From: Janthinobacterium sp. | Lineage (GTDB): Bacteria > Pseudomonadota > Gammaproteobacteria > Burkholderiales > Burkholderiaceae_D | NCBI RefSeq assembly: GCF_009923995.1 | Contig: NZ_RFSK01000021.1 | Span: 1 to 64,000 of the forward strand | Reading direction: 5' to 3' | Length of the DNA stretch: 64,000 nucleotides | Shown here: in pieces, positions 10,200 to 18,804 of the stretch | Layout: every line of letters begins with the position of its first letter | Position numbering within the stretch: the first letter of the stretch is position 1 | Made by a program: the position numbers and the translations under genes | The notes under the pieces: generated by a model | Database searches by the model: none | What the model saw: only the letters and a program-made list of their open reading frames with translations | What the model was told of the DNA's origin: nothing

Positions 10200-11884
10200 G
10201 GTGTGTAGCCCGGAATGGCCGCCTCGTCGACGGCATCGATCTGGCTCGGGTGCAGATGTTTTTCAGCGAAGGTCAAATACACCTTGCTGCGGATGAAGAC
10301 ATCGAACAGCTCCGGGTCGATATGCCCGTTCAGGCTGAAATTGCCCAGGATGCGCAGGGATTCCGACAGCGGCTTGCCTTTTTTATATGGCCGGTCGCGT
10401 GCCGTCAGTGCCTCGAAAATGTCGGCGATGGCCATCAGCCGCGCCGGCACCGACATCTGCTCTTTCGTCAGCCCGCGCGGATAGCCCTTGCCATCCATGC
10501 GCTCGTGGTGGCCGCCCGCATACTCCGGCACCTTCTGCAGGTGCTTGGGCCACGGCAGCGCTTCGAGCATGCGGATCGACACGCTGATATGGTTGTTGAC
10601 GATGGCCCGCTCGGCCGCCGTCAGGGTGCCGGCGCGGATGGTCAGGTTTTCCGTCTCGTCGGCGTCGAGGAAGTCGCGCAACTGGCCATCGGCCGCGCGC
10701 CAGCGGCGTTTGGCGATTTGCCGCACGCGCTCCTGGTCGGCCGGCGCCATGCTTTCGCCGCCGATATTGACGCTGCGGATGAAGTCGCGCTCCTCGCGCA
10801 GCGCGGCCTGCTCCTGCACCAGCGCGCCGGCGATGGCCTCGCTCTGCTGCGGCTGCGCCACCTGCTGGCGCAGGGCCGCGATCTCGGCGTCACGCAGCAG
10901 CACTTCGTAGCGCGTGTCGATCAGCGCGATGCGGTCGAAAATGGTTTCCAGCTTGGTCGCCTTGTCGACCACGTGCACGGGCGTGGTGATCTTGCCGCAG
11001 TCGTGCAGCAGTCCGGCCAGCCACAGCTGCTTGCGTTCGTTGTCGCTGAGCCGGAAATCGGCCAGCGGTCCCGTTTGCGTGGCGTGCGCGGCGTCGGCCA
11101 GCAGCATCGTCAGCTCGGGCACGAACTGGCAATGGCGCCCCGTGTACGGCGACTTTTCATCGATGCCGATATTGATCAGGGTGACGAGCGATTCGAGCAG
11201 TTCTTCCAGCTGCGAGATCAGCAACTGATTCGTCAACGCGACGCCGGCCTGCGCCGCCAGCGCCTCGATGAAACGCTGGTCGGTGGGCGAAAATGCGCGC
11301 ACCTGGCCCGTCTCGCCATCCTTGGCATTGACCAGCTGCAGCACGCCGATCAAGTCCCCTTCGTGGTCGCTCATGGGCACCGTCAGGATCGATTGCGTGT
11401 GGTAGCCGTGATGGCGGTCGAAATCGCGCATGCCTGAAAAATTGAAGGCCTCGTCGCGATACACGTCGGCGATGTTCACGCAGCGGCGCAGGTTGGCCGC
11501 ATACGCGGCCACGGACGCCAGGTTGGGCTGGCCGGCATCATCGAACAGCGGCACGCCGGGCAAGCCGACGTCCGCGCCCTGCACGATGCCCAGGCTGTCG
11601 TTGACGCTGATGTGGAAATCGAGCTGGCGGCCATCGGCTGCCGGTCGGTACAGGGTGGCGCCGTCGGCGCCGCTCATGCTTTTTGCGAGCAGCACGATAC
11701 GCTGCAGCAGCGGCCCGATATCGCGCCCCTGTCCACCCTGGCCGTGCCCCAATGCGACACTGAGTTCGGTCAATTGCTCGAGCCGGTGGGCGATTTTCTC
11801 AGGGTGCAGCTGAGGCATGTGAATGGCGATCAGGTAAGGGAACAGGGAGTAGGCAAGCGCCAGTGTAACGGCCACCCCGCGCAC
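10196..11884 (-). CDS. GAF and HD-GYP domain protein, probable cyclic-di-GMP phosphodiesterase
   Basis: Cytoplasmic signalling protein. An N-terminal GAF domain (about residues 40-200; phrases LDFHISVNDSLGI and DLIGVLQLVNAKDGE) is followed by an HD-GYP hydrolase domain. The metal-binding HD signature is in LLHDCGK near residue 293, and HHERMDGKGYPRG near 457 is the complete HD-GYP signature of c-di-GMP phosphodiesterases. A charged insert (about 320-400) separates these two parts. The GTG at 11884 begins a hydrophobic stretch of doubtful reality; ATG 11818 (MPQLHPEKIAH) is an alternative start. Its stop overlaps the GTG of the downstream cyclase by 4 nt, so the two are probably translated together and may link c-di-GMP turnover with cyclic-nucleotide synthesis. 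Confidence 0.9.
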   Translation of the reverse strand: MRGVAVTLALAYSLFPYLIAIHMPQLHPEKIAHRLEQLTELSVALGHGQGGQGRDIGPLLQRIVLLAKSMSGADGATLYRPAADGRQLDFHISVNDSLGIVQGADVGLPGVPLFDDAGQPNLASVAAYAANLRRCVNIADVYRDEAFNFSGMRDFDRHHGYHTQSILTVPMSDHEGDLIGVLQLVNAKDGETGQVRAFSPTDQRFIEALAAQAGVALTNQLLISQLEELLESLVTLINIGIDEKSPYTGRHCQFVPELTMLLADAAHATQTGPLADFRLSDNERKQLWLAGLLHDCGKITTPVHVVDKATKLETIFDRIALIDTRYEVLLRDAEIAALRQQVAQPQQSEAIAGALVQEQAALREERDFIRSVNIGGESMAPADQERVRQIAKRRWRAADGQLRDFLDADETENLTIRAGTLTAAERAIVNNHISVSIRMLEALPWPKHLQKVPEYAGGHHERMDGKGYPRGLTKEQMSVPARLMAIADIFEALTARDRPYKKGKPLSESLRILGNFSLNGHIDPELFDVFIRSKVYLTFAEKHLHPSQIDAVDEAAIPGYTP

Positions 11885-12006
11885 TGTACATTACTTAGTT
11901 ACAACAAAATGAAATAACTTTCCCTGTTGCAACACCCATAAATGTTGCCGCCAATCTCATTAATTAGAATAGAATCAACAATAATTACACAGTAACAAGG
12001 TACTGA

Positions 12007-12903
12007 ATGAAATTCACGTTCAGGGGGGTGCGCGGCTCCATCCCCTCCCCGGGCCCCCGCACGGCCCGCTATGGCGGCAACACCACGTGCATCGAAGTGC
12101 GCACCGACGACGACAGCCTGATCATTCTCGACGCGGGCAGCGGCATCTTTTCACTGGCGCAGCAACTGCCGGCCGGCCAACCGGTACATGCGCACGTCTT
12201 CATCACGCACAGCCACTGGGACCATATCCACGGCCTGCCCATGTTCTCGCCCCTGTTCGTGGCGGGCAACCGCATGCGCCTGCATGGCGCCTACGATGCC
12301 GTGGCAGGACGCGGCATCGAGCACGTGATGGCGGTCCAGCTGCAAAACAGCTATTTTCCCGTCAGCGAAGCGGCCATGGCGGCCAGCATCGAGTACCGCA
12401 CCCTGTCGCCCGGCGACACCGTCGAGGTGGGCGGCGCCAGCGTGCGCAGCGCGGAGATGAACCATCCCGTCATCAACCTGGGCTACCGCATCGACTGCGC
12501 CGGCGCGGCGCTGTTTTTCAGCGGCGACCACGAACCGTTCTACAACCTGCATGCCCCCGGCCACGCCGAGCACGCGGCGTGCGAAGCGCGCAACGCGCAG
12601 CGCCAGGCCGGCATCGATGCGCTGGTCGATGGCGTCGATGCGCTGATCATGGATTGCTCCTACACGCGCGAGGAATACCCGGGCAAACAGGGCTGGGGCC
12701 ATGGCACCTTCGACGCCGCCTTCGACCTGGCCCTGCGCTGCGGCGCCCGGCGCCTGTACTGCACCCACCACGAGCCGACGCGCAGCGACGAGCAGCTCGA
12801 AGCCGTGTTTGCCGACGTGATGGGCCGCTATGCGGACCGCCTCGCGGGCCTGCAGGTATTCCTCGCCTGCGAGGGGCTGACGGTGGAGCTGGCCGGCGCA
12901 TAA
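12007..12903 (+). CDS. Metallo-beta-lactamase-fold hydrolase
   Basis: A 298-residue MBL-fold enzyme. It begins with the family phrase FRGVRGSIPSPGP followed by RYGGNTTCIEV, and carries the metal-binding HSHWDHIHG near residue 71. Further ligands are likely in EMNHPVINLGYR, FSGDHEP and MDCSYTREEY, and the histidine pair YCTHHEPTRSD lies near the C-terminus. The RNase Z/PhnP/cyclic-phosphodiesterase branch of the fold is the likely setting, but the substrate cannot be read from sequence. It is divergent from the cyclase/HD-GYP pair, so nucleotide or cyclic-nucleotide turnover is a reasonable guess, no more. An AAGGTACTGA stretch stands before the ATG. Confidence 0.85.
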   Translation: MKFTFRGVRGSIPSPGPRTARYGGNTTCIEVRTDDDSLIILDAGSGIFSLAQQLPAGQPVHAHVFITHSHWDHIHGLPMFSPLFVAGNRMRLHGAYDAVAGRGIEHVMAVQLQNSYFPVSEAAMAASIEYRTLSPGDTVEVGGASVRSAEMNHPVINLGYRIDCAGAALFFSGDHEPFYNLHAPGHAEHAACEARNAQRQAGIDALVDGVDALIMDCSYTREEYPGKQGWGHGTFDAAFDLALRCGARRLYCTHHEPTRSDEQLEAVFADVMGRYADRLAGLQVFLACEGLTVELAGA

Positions 12904-12931
12904 AAAAAGGGAGCCGCAAGGCTCCCTTTTT
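12902..12931. terminator. Bidirectional rho-independent terminator
   Basis: Stem GGGAGCC / GGCTCCC with a GCAA loop, flanked by an A-run on the left and a T-run on the right. It separates the convergent MBL hydrolase gene and pit and can serve both strands. Confidence 0.9.
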
Positions 12932-12949
12932 ACTGGCGTTGGCTATCCA

Positions 12950-13960
12950 TCACATTATGTGGTGGCCAATCCACCAGGCGATGGCAGCGACGAAAGCCGA
13001 AGCAGGAATCGTGAAGATCCAGGCCCAGACGATATTGCCCGCCACGCCCCAGCGCACGGCCGACATCTTCTGCGACGAGCCGACGCCGACGATGGCGCCC
13101 GTGATGGTGTGCGTCGTCGACACGGGAATGCCCAGCGCCGTCGACACGAACAGGGTGATGGCACCGCCCGTTTCGGCGCAGAAGCCGCCGACGGGTTTGA
13201 GCTTGGTGATCTTCTGGCCCATGGTCTTGACGATGCGCCAGCCACCGAACAGGGTGCCGAAGCTGATCGCCGTATAGCACGAGATGATGACCCACAGAGG
13301 CGGCATGGCATCGGCCGCGCTGGAATAGCCGGCGGCGATCAGCAGCATCCAGATGATGCCGATGGTTTTTTGCGCATCGTTGCCGCCGTGACCCAGGCTG
13401 TATGCCGCGGCCGACAGCAGCTGCAGGCGGCGGAACCACTTGTCGACCTTGCGCGGCGTCGAGCGCACAAAAATCCACGACACCAGCAGCATCATGATGG
13501 AGCCGAAGATAAAGCCCAGCAACGGCGAGATGACGATGAAGGCAACGGTCTTCCACAGGCCGGCCGATACCAGCGCGCCGGTGCCGGACTTGGCGACGGC
13601 GGCGCCCACCAGGCCGCCGATCAGGGCGTGCGAGGACGACGAGGGAATGCCGTAATACCAGGTAAACAGGTTCCAGAAGATGGCGCCCATCAGCGCGCCG
13701 AAGATCACGTACTGGTCCACCACCGTGGGGTCGATGGTGCCCTTGCCCACCGTAGCGGCCACGGTCAGCTGGTGGAAGACGAAAATGGCGACGAAGTTGA
13801 ACGTGGCGGCCATGGCGACCGCGGTCTGCGGCTTCAACACGCCCGTCGAGACCACCGTGGCGATCGCGTTGGCGGCATCATGGAAGCCGTTCATGAAGTC
13901 AAACAGCAGCGCAAGGACGATCAACAGGCCTAGCACGTAGATGCTGATTTGTATGGTCAT
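12950..13960 (-). CDS. pit: PiT-family inorganic phosphate transporter
   Basis: Inner-membrane transporter of 336 residues, importing inorganic phosphate (usually as a metal-phosphate complex) with protons or Na+. It shows the PiT signature near the N-terminus (FDFMNGFHDAANAIATVV) and the repeated version near the C-terminus (GGNDAQKTIGI and VSTTHTITGAIVGVG). About ten hydrophobic segments are visible (for example FVAAIAWWIGHHI at the end). It lies 42 nt downstream of the DUF47 gene on the same strand, the usual pit-DUF47 pairing. A low-affinity PitA-like role is likely. Confidence 0.93.
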   Translation of the reverse strand: MTIQISIYVLGLLIVLALLFDFMNGFHDAANAIATVVSTGVLKPQTAVAMAATFNFVAIFVFHQLTVAATVGKGTIDPTVVDQYVIFGALMGAIFWNLFTWYYGIPSSSSHALIGGLVGAAVAKSGTGALVSAGLWKTVAFIVISPLLGFIFGSIMMLLVSWIFVRSTPRKVDKWFRRLQLLSAAAYSLGHGGNDAQKTIGIIWMLLIAAGYSSAADAMPPLWVIISCYTAISFGTLFGGWRIVKTMGQKITKLKPVGGFCAETGGAITLFVSTALGIPVSTTHTITGAIVGVGSSQKMSAVRWGVAGNIVWAWIFTIPASAFVAAIAWWIGHHIM

Positions 13961-14002
13961 TATATGTTCTTTTCTGATTCTGGTTCAGGACAGGCCCAAC
14001 GC

Positions 14003-14629
14003 TTACGCGTTTTCGACGATGATGCCTTCGATAATATTGGACACGTCTTCGCAACGGTCGGTCACGGTTTCCAGAATTTCGTAGATCGCTTTCAGCTTGA
14101 TCAGGTTGCGCACGTCCGGCTCGTCGCGGAACAGCTTGGACATGGCGGCGCGCATCACGTGGTCGGCATCCGATTCCAGGCGGTCGATTTCTTCGCAGAT
14201 GGCGACGATCTTGCGCGAGTTGTCCATGTTGTGCAGCATGGCGACGGCGTCGCGCACTTTTTCGGTACAGGCCAGCACCAGTTCGGCCAGGCGCTTGGCT
14301 TCCGGCGTGACGGCCTTCAGGTCGTACAGCGACACGGTTTGCGCCGCGTCTTCCAGCAGGTCGAGGATGTCGTCCTGGCGCGTGATCAGCTGATGGATGT
14401 CGTCGCGGTCGATCGGCGTGATGAAGGTCTTGTGCAGCATTTCCACGGTGGCGTAGGTGACTTTGTCCGCCTGTTTCTCGATGCTTTCGATCGCATGTAC
14501 GCGGTTTTCCAGGTCGTCGAAATTGGTCATCAGGCCGAGCATCTCTTTGGCGCCCTTGACGCACAATTCCGCGTGCTGGTTAAACAATTCAAAAAACTTG
14601 CCCTCAGTGGGCATCAAGCGTCCAAACAT
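14003..14629 (-). CDS. DUF47 (PhoU-like) phosphate transport accessory protein
   Basis: Cytoplasmic all-helical protein of 208 residues in the DUF47/YkaA family, related to PhoU. It starts MFGRLMPTEGKFFELFNQHAE and contains the PhoU-like helical repeats (AIESIEKQADKVTY, DRDDIHQLITRQDDILD, EILETVTDRCEDVSNIIEGI). Start 14629 is chosen because GGAGA stands just upstream of it; longer frames upstream have no homology character. It precedes pit, and such partners are thought to modulate Pit activity or act as chaperones for it. Confidence 0.92.
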   Translation of the reverse strand: MFGRLMPTEGKFFELFNQHAELCVKGAKEMLGLMTNFDDLENRVHAIESIEKQADKVTYATVEMLHKTFITPIDRDDIHQLITRQDDILDLLEDAAQTVSLYDLKAVTPEAKRLAELVLACTEKVRDAVAMLHNMDNSRKIVAICEEIDRLESDADHVMRAAMSKLFRDEPDVRNLIKLKAIYEILETVTDRCEDVSNIIEGIIVENA

Positions 14630-14673
14630 GTCATTCTCCGTTAAGCATTGAGTCGTGTTATTTACTACAGAAA

Positions 14674-14696
14674 GCCGCCCCGTATGAGGGGGCGGC
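14674..14696 (-). terminator. Hairpin downstream of dnaB
   Basis: Stem GCCGCCCC / GGGGCGGC lies between dnaB and the DUF47 gene. On the minus strand it is followed by only a short T-rich stretch (TTTCT), so it is a moderate terminator candidate. Confidence 0.5.
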
Positions 14697-14723
14697 CGAT
14701 GGAATTGCCAGTGCTGCTGAGTC

Positions 14724-16109
14724 TTAGTCGCCTTGGTAAAGCGCCAGGCCACCACTGTAATTGCCAAATTTGGTGTACTGCCCCATGAAGGTGAGGCGGA
14801 TGCTGCCGATTGGACCGTTACGTTGTTTACCGATGATGATTTCGGCCGTTCCCTTGTCTGGCGAGTCGGGGTTATACACCTCGTCGCGGTAAATGAACAG
14901 GATCACGTCGGCATCCTGTTCGATAGCGCCCGATTCGCGCAAGTCGGACATCACGGGACGTTTATTCGGGCGTTGTTCCAGCGAGCGGTTCAGCTGGGAC
15001 AGCGCGATCACGGGGCAGCCGAGTTCTTTCGCCAGGCCTTTCAAGCCCCGCGAAATCTCGGAAATCTCCGTGGCGCGGTTGTCGCCCGGGGTATTGGCCG
15101 ACATCAGCTGCAAGTAATCGACGATGATCAGGCCCAGCTTGCCGCACTGACGCGACAAACGGCGCGAGCGGGCGCGCAATTCGATGGAGTTCAGCGCCGG
15201 CGTTTCATCGATGTACAACTGCGCGTCGTTCATCTTCTGGATCGCGTTCGTCAGGCGCGGCCAGTCTTCGTCGTTCAGGCGGCCCGTGCGCAGGCGGTGC
15301 TGGTCCAGCTGCCCGACGGAGCCGAGCATACGCATGGCCAGCTGGGCGCCGCCCATCTCCATCGAGAACACGGCCACGGGCAAGCCGCTGTCGATGGCCA
15401 CGTTTTCGCCGATGTTGACGGAAAACGCCGTCTTGCCCATCGATGGACGGCCTGCCACGATCACCAGGTCGCCTGGCTGCAGACCGGAGGTCATGCGGTC
15501 GAGGTCGATGAAACCGGTGGGCACGCCCGTGATTTCACTCTGGTTGTCGCGGCTGTACAGTTCGTCGATGCGCTCGACCACCTGCGTCAGCAAAGGCTGG
15601 ATGGCGGTCCAGCCCTGGGCGCCGCGCGCGCCCTCTTCGGCGATGGCGAAGATCTTCGACTCGGCCTCGTCAAGCATCTGCTTGACTTCCTTGCCCTGCG
15701 GGCTGAATGCCGTGCCGGAGATATCGTCGGCGACGGTGATGAGTTTGCGCAGCACGCCGCGGTCGCGCACGATCTCGGCATAGCGCCGGATGTTCGCGGC
15801 CGATGGCGTGTTTTGCGCCATGGCGTTCAGGTAAGCGAGTCCGCCCACATCCTCGGCCTTGCCGAGCTGGGTCAGGGTTTCAAAAACAGTAATGACATCG
15901 GCTGGCTTGGAAGCGTTAACCATCTTGACGATTTGCTCGAAGATGATGCGATGGTCATAGCGATAGAAATCCTCCGCATGCATGAAATCGGCGATGCGGT
16001 CATACGCGGCATTGTCGCGCAGCAGACCACCGATGACGGATTGTTCTGCTTCGATCGAATGCGGCGGAATACGGAGGGAATCCAGTTGCGGATCAGAGGG
16101 GGCGTTCAT
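14724..16109 (-). CDS. dnaB: Replicative DNA helicase DnaB
   Basis: Hexameric 5'-3' helicase at the replication fork, 461 residues. The N-terminal domain (IPPHSIEAEQSVIGGLLRDN) is followed by the RecA-like motor with Walker A GRPSMGKTAFSVNIG, Walker B region LGLIIVDYLQLM, and ALSQLNRSLEQRPNKRP. It ends with the DnaB motif QRNGPIGSIRLTF. Start 16109 (MNAPSDPQ) is chosen over an upstream extension with no homology character. It lies downstream of rplI, separated by a terminator, a common order in Burkholderiales. No intein is present. Confidence 0.97.
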   Translation of the reverse strand: MNAPSDPQLDSLRIPPHSIEAEQSVIGGLLRDNAAYDRIADFMHAEDFYRYDHRIIFEQIVKMVNASKPADVITVFETLTQLGKAEDVGGLAYLNAMAQNTPSAANIRRYAEIVRDRGVLRKLITVADDISGTAFSPQGKEVKQMLDEAESKIFAIAEEGARGAQGWTAIQPLLTQVVERIDELYSRDNQSEITGVPTGFIDLDRMTSGLQPGDLVIVAGRPSMGKTAFSVNIGENVAIDSGLPVAVFSMEMGGAQLAMRMLGSVGQLDQHRLRTGRLNDEDWPRLTNAIQKMNDAQLYIDETPALNSIELRARSRRLSRQCGKLGLIIVDYLQLMSANTPGDNRATEISEISRGLKGLAKELGCPVIALSQLNRSLEQRPNKRPVMSDLRESGAIEQDADVILFIYRDEVYNPDSPDKGTAEIIIGKQRNGPIGSIRLTFMGQYTKFGNYSGGLALYQGD

Positions 16110-16183
16110 GGCGCGAATTATACCCGCTTCGGCGTGCTGGCAAAAATAAAGGGCTGAAATTGAGCGAAAAAAAGGCCACAAAA

Positions 16184-16203
16184 AAGCCGGGCGAACCCGG
16201 CTT
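16184..16203 (-). terminator. Terminator after rplI
   Basis: Stem AAGCCGGG / CCCGGCTT with a 4-nt loop, followed on the minus strand by a T-run. It ends the rpsF-priB-rpsR-rplI operon before dnaB. Confidence 0.88.
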
Positions 16204-16244
16204 TTCATAGTGCGGCAGCGCGTGCGGGCCAGGCCCGCAGACGA

Positions 16245-16700
16245 TTACGCGTTCGCGTCTGGTACGACAGCGATAACAACTTCCACAACCACGTCGGTGT
16301 GCAGAGCAACCGAAACGTTGTGCTCGCCAACGATCTTCAGCGGGCCGGTAGGCATGCGGATTTGTGCTTTTTCAACAGCAAAACCTTGCTTGGTCAGCGC
16401 TTCAGCGATGTCGAAGTTGGTGACGGAACCGAACAGACGGCCATCGACGCCAGCTTTTTGAGCAACTTGAACGGTCAGACCGCTCAGTTTTTCGCCTTGG
16501 GCTTGCGATGCGGCCAGTTTGGCAGCTGCAGCTTTTTCCAGTTCGGCGCGCTTGACTTCGAATTCAGCCACAGCGGTTGCCGTAGCACGACGTGCCAGGC
16601 GTTGCGGGATCAGGAAGTTACGTGCGTAACCGTCTTTGACTTTGACGACTTCGCCGAGGTTACCGACGTTTACAACTTTTTCTAACAGAATGATTTGCAT
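16245..16700 (-). CDS. rplI: 50S ribosomal protein L9
   Basis: Large-subunit ribosomal protein of 151 residues. It has the bL9 N-terminal domain ([19 protein letters not shown], then [13 protein letters not shown]), the long connecting helix ([17 protein letters not shown]), and the C-terminal rRNA-binding domain ([16 protein letters not shown]). It is last in the rpsF-priB-rpsR-rplI operon, 27 nt after rpsR. Confidence 0.98.
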   Translation of the reverse strand: MQIILLEKVVNVGNLGEVVKVKDGYARNFLIPQRLARRATATAVAEFEVKRAELEKAAAAKLAASQAQGEKLSGLTVQVAQKAGVDGRLFGSVTNFDIAEALTKQGFAVEKAQIRMPTGPLKIVGEHNVSVALHTDVVVEVVIAVVPDANA

Positions 16701-16727
16701 AGTTCTTCTCCAGGAATATCTGACCGA

Positions 16728-17018
16728 TTAAGCGTGGTGCAGATCGGTGTATGGCAGCAGCGCGAGGAAGCGAGCGCGCTTGATTGCGGTGTCGACTTGG
16801 CGCTGGTAGTGCGCTTTGGTACCGGTCAGGCGTGCTGGCATGATCTTGCCGTTTTCCTGGACGAAGTCTTTCAGCGTGTCGACGTCTTTGTAGTCGACTT
16901 GCTCAACGTGAGCTGCCGTGAAGCGGCAGAACTTCTTACGTTTGAACAAAGGGTTTTGCTGTTTGCGTTTTTCTTTAAGCTTGAGCTTATTTTTGTCGAA
17001 CTTTTTACCGAATGCCAT
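16728..17018 (-). CDS. rpsR: 30S ribosomal protein S18
   Basis: Small-subunit ribosomal protein of 96 residues, a little longer at the N-terminus than the E. coli protein. A Lys-rich start ([19 protein letters not shown]) is followed by the bS18 core (RRK-like [51 protein letters not shown]). It lies 25 nt after priB and 27 nt before rplI. Confidence 0.98.
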   Translation of the reverse strand: MAFGKKFDKNKLKLKEKRKQQNPLFKRKKFCRFTAAHVEQVDYKDVDTLKDFVQENGKIMPARLTGTKAHYQRQVDTAIKRARFLALLPYTDLHHA

Positions 17019-17043
17019 GTCAGGCTCCTGTATCTAAAATGCG

Positions 17044-17343
17044 CTAGTCGGGAATGACTGCACTAAAATCAATGATGTGAAACACCAAACTCTTGCTGTT
17101 GCGGCTCTTTCTGGCCAGGAAACCCGTGAACTGATACACCCCGCCCAAGCTTGCCTGGCTGAACCGGCCTGAGATTTCGCCAGCGGCTAGCGCGGCAACA
17201 TCAAACTCGGTCAAACGGGCAATTCCTGCTTCCATCTGCTGCGAACTGTGTTGCAATACTGCATTCACAATCGGCAACCCTGCCGGGGTATAGCGCAATA
17301 TTTCGCGCTCGGCAATGATGGCGGTTACTTGTAGCTGGTTCAG
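17044..17343 (-). CDS. priB: Primosomal replication protein N (PriB), probable CTG start
   Basis: Single-stranded-DNA-binding OB-fold protein that helps PriA reload the replisome at stalled forks. The recognisable sequence runs LNQLQVTAIIAEREILRYT, then PAGLPIVNAVLQHSS and ends SKSLVFHIIDFSAVIPD, 99 residues, the usual PriB length. The family start Met-Asn-Gln corresponds here to CTG-AAC-CAG (CTG at 17341-17343). No in-frame ATG or GTG lies upstream; the nearest in-frame TTG is internal (17296-17298) and would remove the first strand of the fold. An AGGAT stands about 6 nt before the CTG. It sits 20 nt after rpsF and 25 nt before rpsR. Confidence 0.9.
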   Translation of the reverse strand: MNQLQVTAIIAEREILRYTPAGLPIVNAVLQHSSQQMEAGIARLTEFDVAALAAGEISGRFSQASLGGVYQFTGFLARKSRNSKSLVFHIIDFSAVIPD

Positions 17344-17363
17344 CGCACGATCCTGGTCAAAAA

Positions 17364-17750
17364 TTAAGCGGCTGCGGCTGGAGCGGCTGCTGGTGCTTCG
17401 GTGCGGTGGCTTTTGGCCGCGTCTTCGCGTTGTACCGATTTCATCATCGGCGAAGGAGCTGTTTCAGCTTTCTTCATTTTAACGGTCAGGTGACGCAACA
17501 CGGCATCATTGAATTTGAATGCTGTTTCCAACTCGACCAGGGTCTCGTTGTCGCATTCGATGTTCAGGCAGATGTAGTGTGCTTTAGGCAGCTTTTGGAT
17601 CGAGTAAGCCATTTGACGGCGGCCCCAATCTTCCACGCGGTGAACCGAACCGCCGCGGGTGGTTACGCTGGCTTTGTAGCGTTCGATCATCGCGGGCACT
17701 TGCTCGCTTTGGTCCGGATGGACGATAAAGACTATTTCATAATGACGCAT
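17364..17750 (-). CDS. rpsF: 30S ribosomal protein S6
   Basis: Small-subunit ribosomal protein of 128 residues and first gene of the rpsF-priB-rpsR-rplI operon. bS6 features: [20 protein letters not shown], then [30 protein letters not shown] and [12 protein letters not shown]. The C-terminal tail is Ala/Pro-rich ([11 protein letters not shown]), as is common in Burkholderiales. The start ATG is preceded by AAGGAG. The promoter must lie in the 250-bp gap shared with divergent lexA; no clear -35/-10 pair was assigned. Confidence 0.98.
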   Translation of the reverse strand: MRHYEIVFIVHPDQSEQVPAMIERYKASVTTRGGSVHRVEDWGRRQMAYSIQKLPKAHYICLNIECDNETLVELETAFKFNDAVLRHLTVKMKKAETAPSPMMKSVQREDAAKSHRTEAPAAAPAAAA

Positions 17751-17958
17751 GCAAACTCCTTCAGGTCGGATTGATAATCGCCCACCCCGGCGTCAAGACG
17801 GGTGTGGGAAGGTCAGCCGAAGATTATAACCGCCTTTTGCGAACTATTCAATGATTGCTTGCGCCGCGCCTGCCGGCCGCCGCCTTTCTTGCCTGAAGAA
17901 CAGAATTTCTTTGAAAATCGGCGAAAAAGCCCGAAATCCCCTTGCATAGTGGGCGATA

Positions 17959-17974
17959 CTGTACAAAAATACAG
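17959..17974 (+). promoter_or_regulatory. SOS (LexA) box 1 upstream of lexA
   Basis: Exact CTGT-N8-ACAG match (CTGTACAAAAATACAG), with the preceding TA of the extended consensus. It lies 42 nt before the lexA start codon. Confidence 0.93.
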
Positions 17975-17975
17975 A

Positions 17976-17991
17976 CTGTTCATATAGACAG
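17976..17991 (+). promoter_or_regulatory. SOS (LexA) box 2 upstream of lexA
   Basis: Second exact CTGT-N8-ACAG match (CTGTTCATATAGACAG), one base after box 1 and ending 9 nt before the lexA ATG. The 17-bp start-to-start distance suggests two LexA dimers bound side by side, giving tight autoregulation. Confidence 0.9.
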
Positions 17992-18000
17992 CATTTTAGT

Positions 18001-18651
18001 ATGCACCCACCGCTCATGATCAAGCTGACAGCACGACAAGAACAAATCCTGAACCTGATCAAGGACGCGATTGAAAATACGGGCTTTCCTCCCACCCGTG
18101 CCGAGATCGCCAATGAATTGGGCTTCAAATCGGCCAACGCGGCCGAAGAGCATTTGCAGGCCCTGGCCCGCAAGGGCGCCATCGAGATCTCGCCCGGCAC
18201 CTCGCGCGGCATCCGCCTGATCGGTGCGGCAGCCGAAACGCTGCCGGCGAAGGTGCCGGCAGCACTGCTGATGTCGCTGCCCCTGATCGGCCGCGTGGCA
18301 GCCGGTTCGCCCATCCTGGCCCAGGAAAACCTGGAAGCGAGCTACAACGTGGACCCTGCCCTGTTTTCGGCCAAGCCCGACTTCCTGCTGAAGGTGCGCG
18401 GCTGGTCCATGCGCGACGCCGGCATCATGGATGGCGACTTGCTGGCCGTCAAGAAGATCGACAGCGCCAAGAACGGCCAGATCGTCGTCGCCCGCATCGG
18501 CGACGAAGTCACCGTCAAGCGCTACAAGAAGACGGGTTCCGTCATCGAACTGCTGCCGGAAAACCCCGACTTCAAGGTGATCACCGTGTCGCCGGAAGAT
18601 GAATTTGCCCTGGAAGGCCTGGCCGTGGGCTTGATGCGCAGCTGGCATTGA
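18001..18651 (+). CDS. lexA: LexA repressor, SOS regulator
   Basis: Transcriptional repressor of the SOS regulon that cleaves itself when stimulated by RecA filaments. At 216 residues it has the N-terminal winged helix ([49 protein letters not shown]) and the peptidase domain. The cleavage site is probably the Ala-Gly in GRVAAGSP (near 99), the catalytic Ser lies in [11 protein letters not shown], and the catalytic Lys in [13 protein letters not shown] 18001 gives [13 protein letters not shown]; an in-frame ATG at 18016 (MIKLTARQ) is possible. Two SOS boxes precede it, so it is autoregulated. Confidence 0.97.
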   Translation: MHPPLMIKLTARQEQILNLIKDAIENTGFPPTRAEIANELGFKSANAAEEHLQALARKGAIEISPGTSRGIRLIGAAAETLPAKVPAALLMSLPLIGRVAAGSPILAQENLEASYNVDPALFSAKPDFLLKVRGWSMRDAGIMDGDLLAVKKIDSAKNGQIVVARIGDEVTVKRYKKTGSVIELLPENPDFKVITVSPEDEFALEGLAVGLMRSWH

Positions 18652-18707
18652 TTGAGCGCGCCCTCATAAACCTACTGCGCAGCCCACTCTCGGGCATCCG
18701 TTGCTCG

Positions 18708-18723
18708 CTGTACCAATGTACAG
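18708..18723. repeat. Intergenic palindrome matching CTGT-N8-ACAG, downstream of lexA
   Basis: CTGTACCAATGTACAG forms the hairpin GCTGTAC-caat-GTACAGC within a 110-bp intergenic stretch (about 18660-18770) rich in repeated GCTCGCT phrases. It fits the spacing of an SOS box, but no gene follows it in promoter orientation. A dispersed intergenic hairpin element is more likely than a LexA site. Confidence 0.4.
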
Positions 18724-18804
18724 CTCCGCTACTCAACCCGATATTGGGCTTGCTCGCTACGGTTTCTGAAGGCACGAAGACATTACCATTGAACGGCGAA
18801 AAAC

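Noticed and set aside
14733..16157. Long plus-strand frame opposite dnaB
   Set aside because: Antisense shadow; dnaB has all helicase motifs on the minus strand.
17044..17298. Shorter priB from TTG 17298
   Set aside because: It would remove the conserved NQLQVTAIIAEREI strand of the OB fold; the CTG start keeps it.
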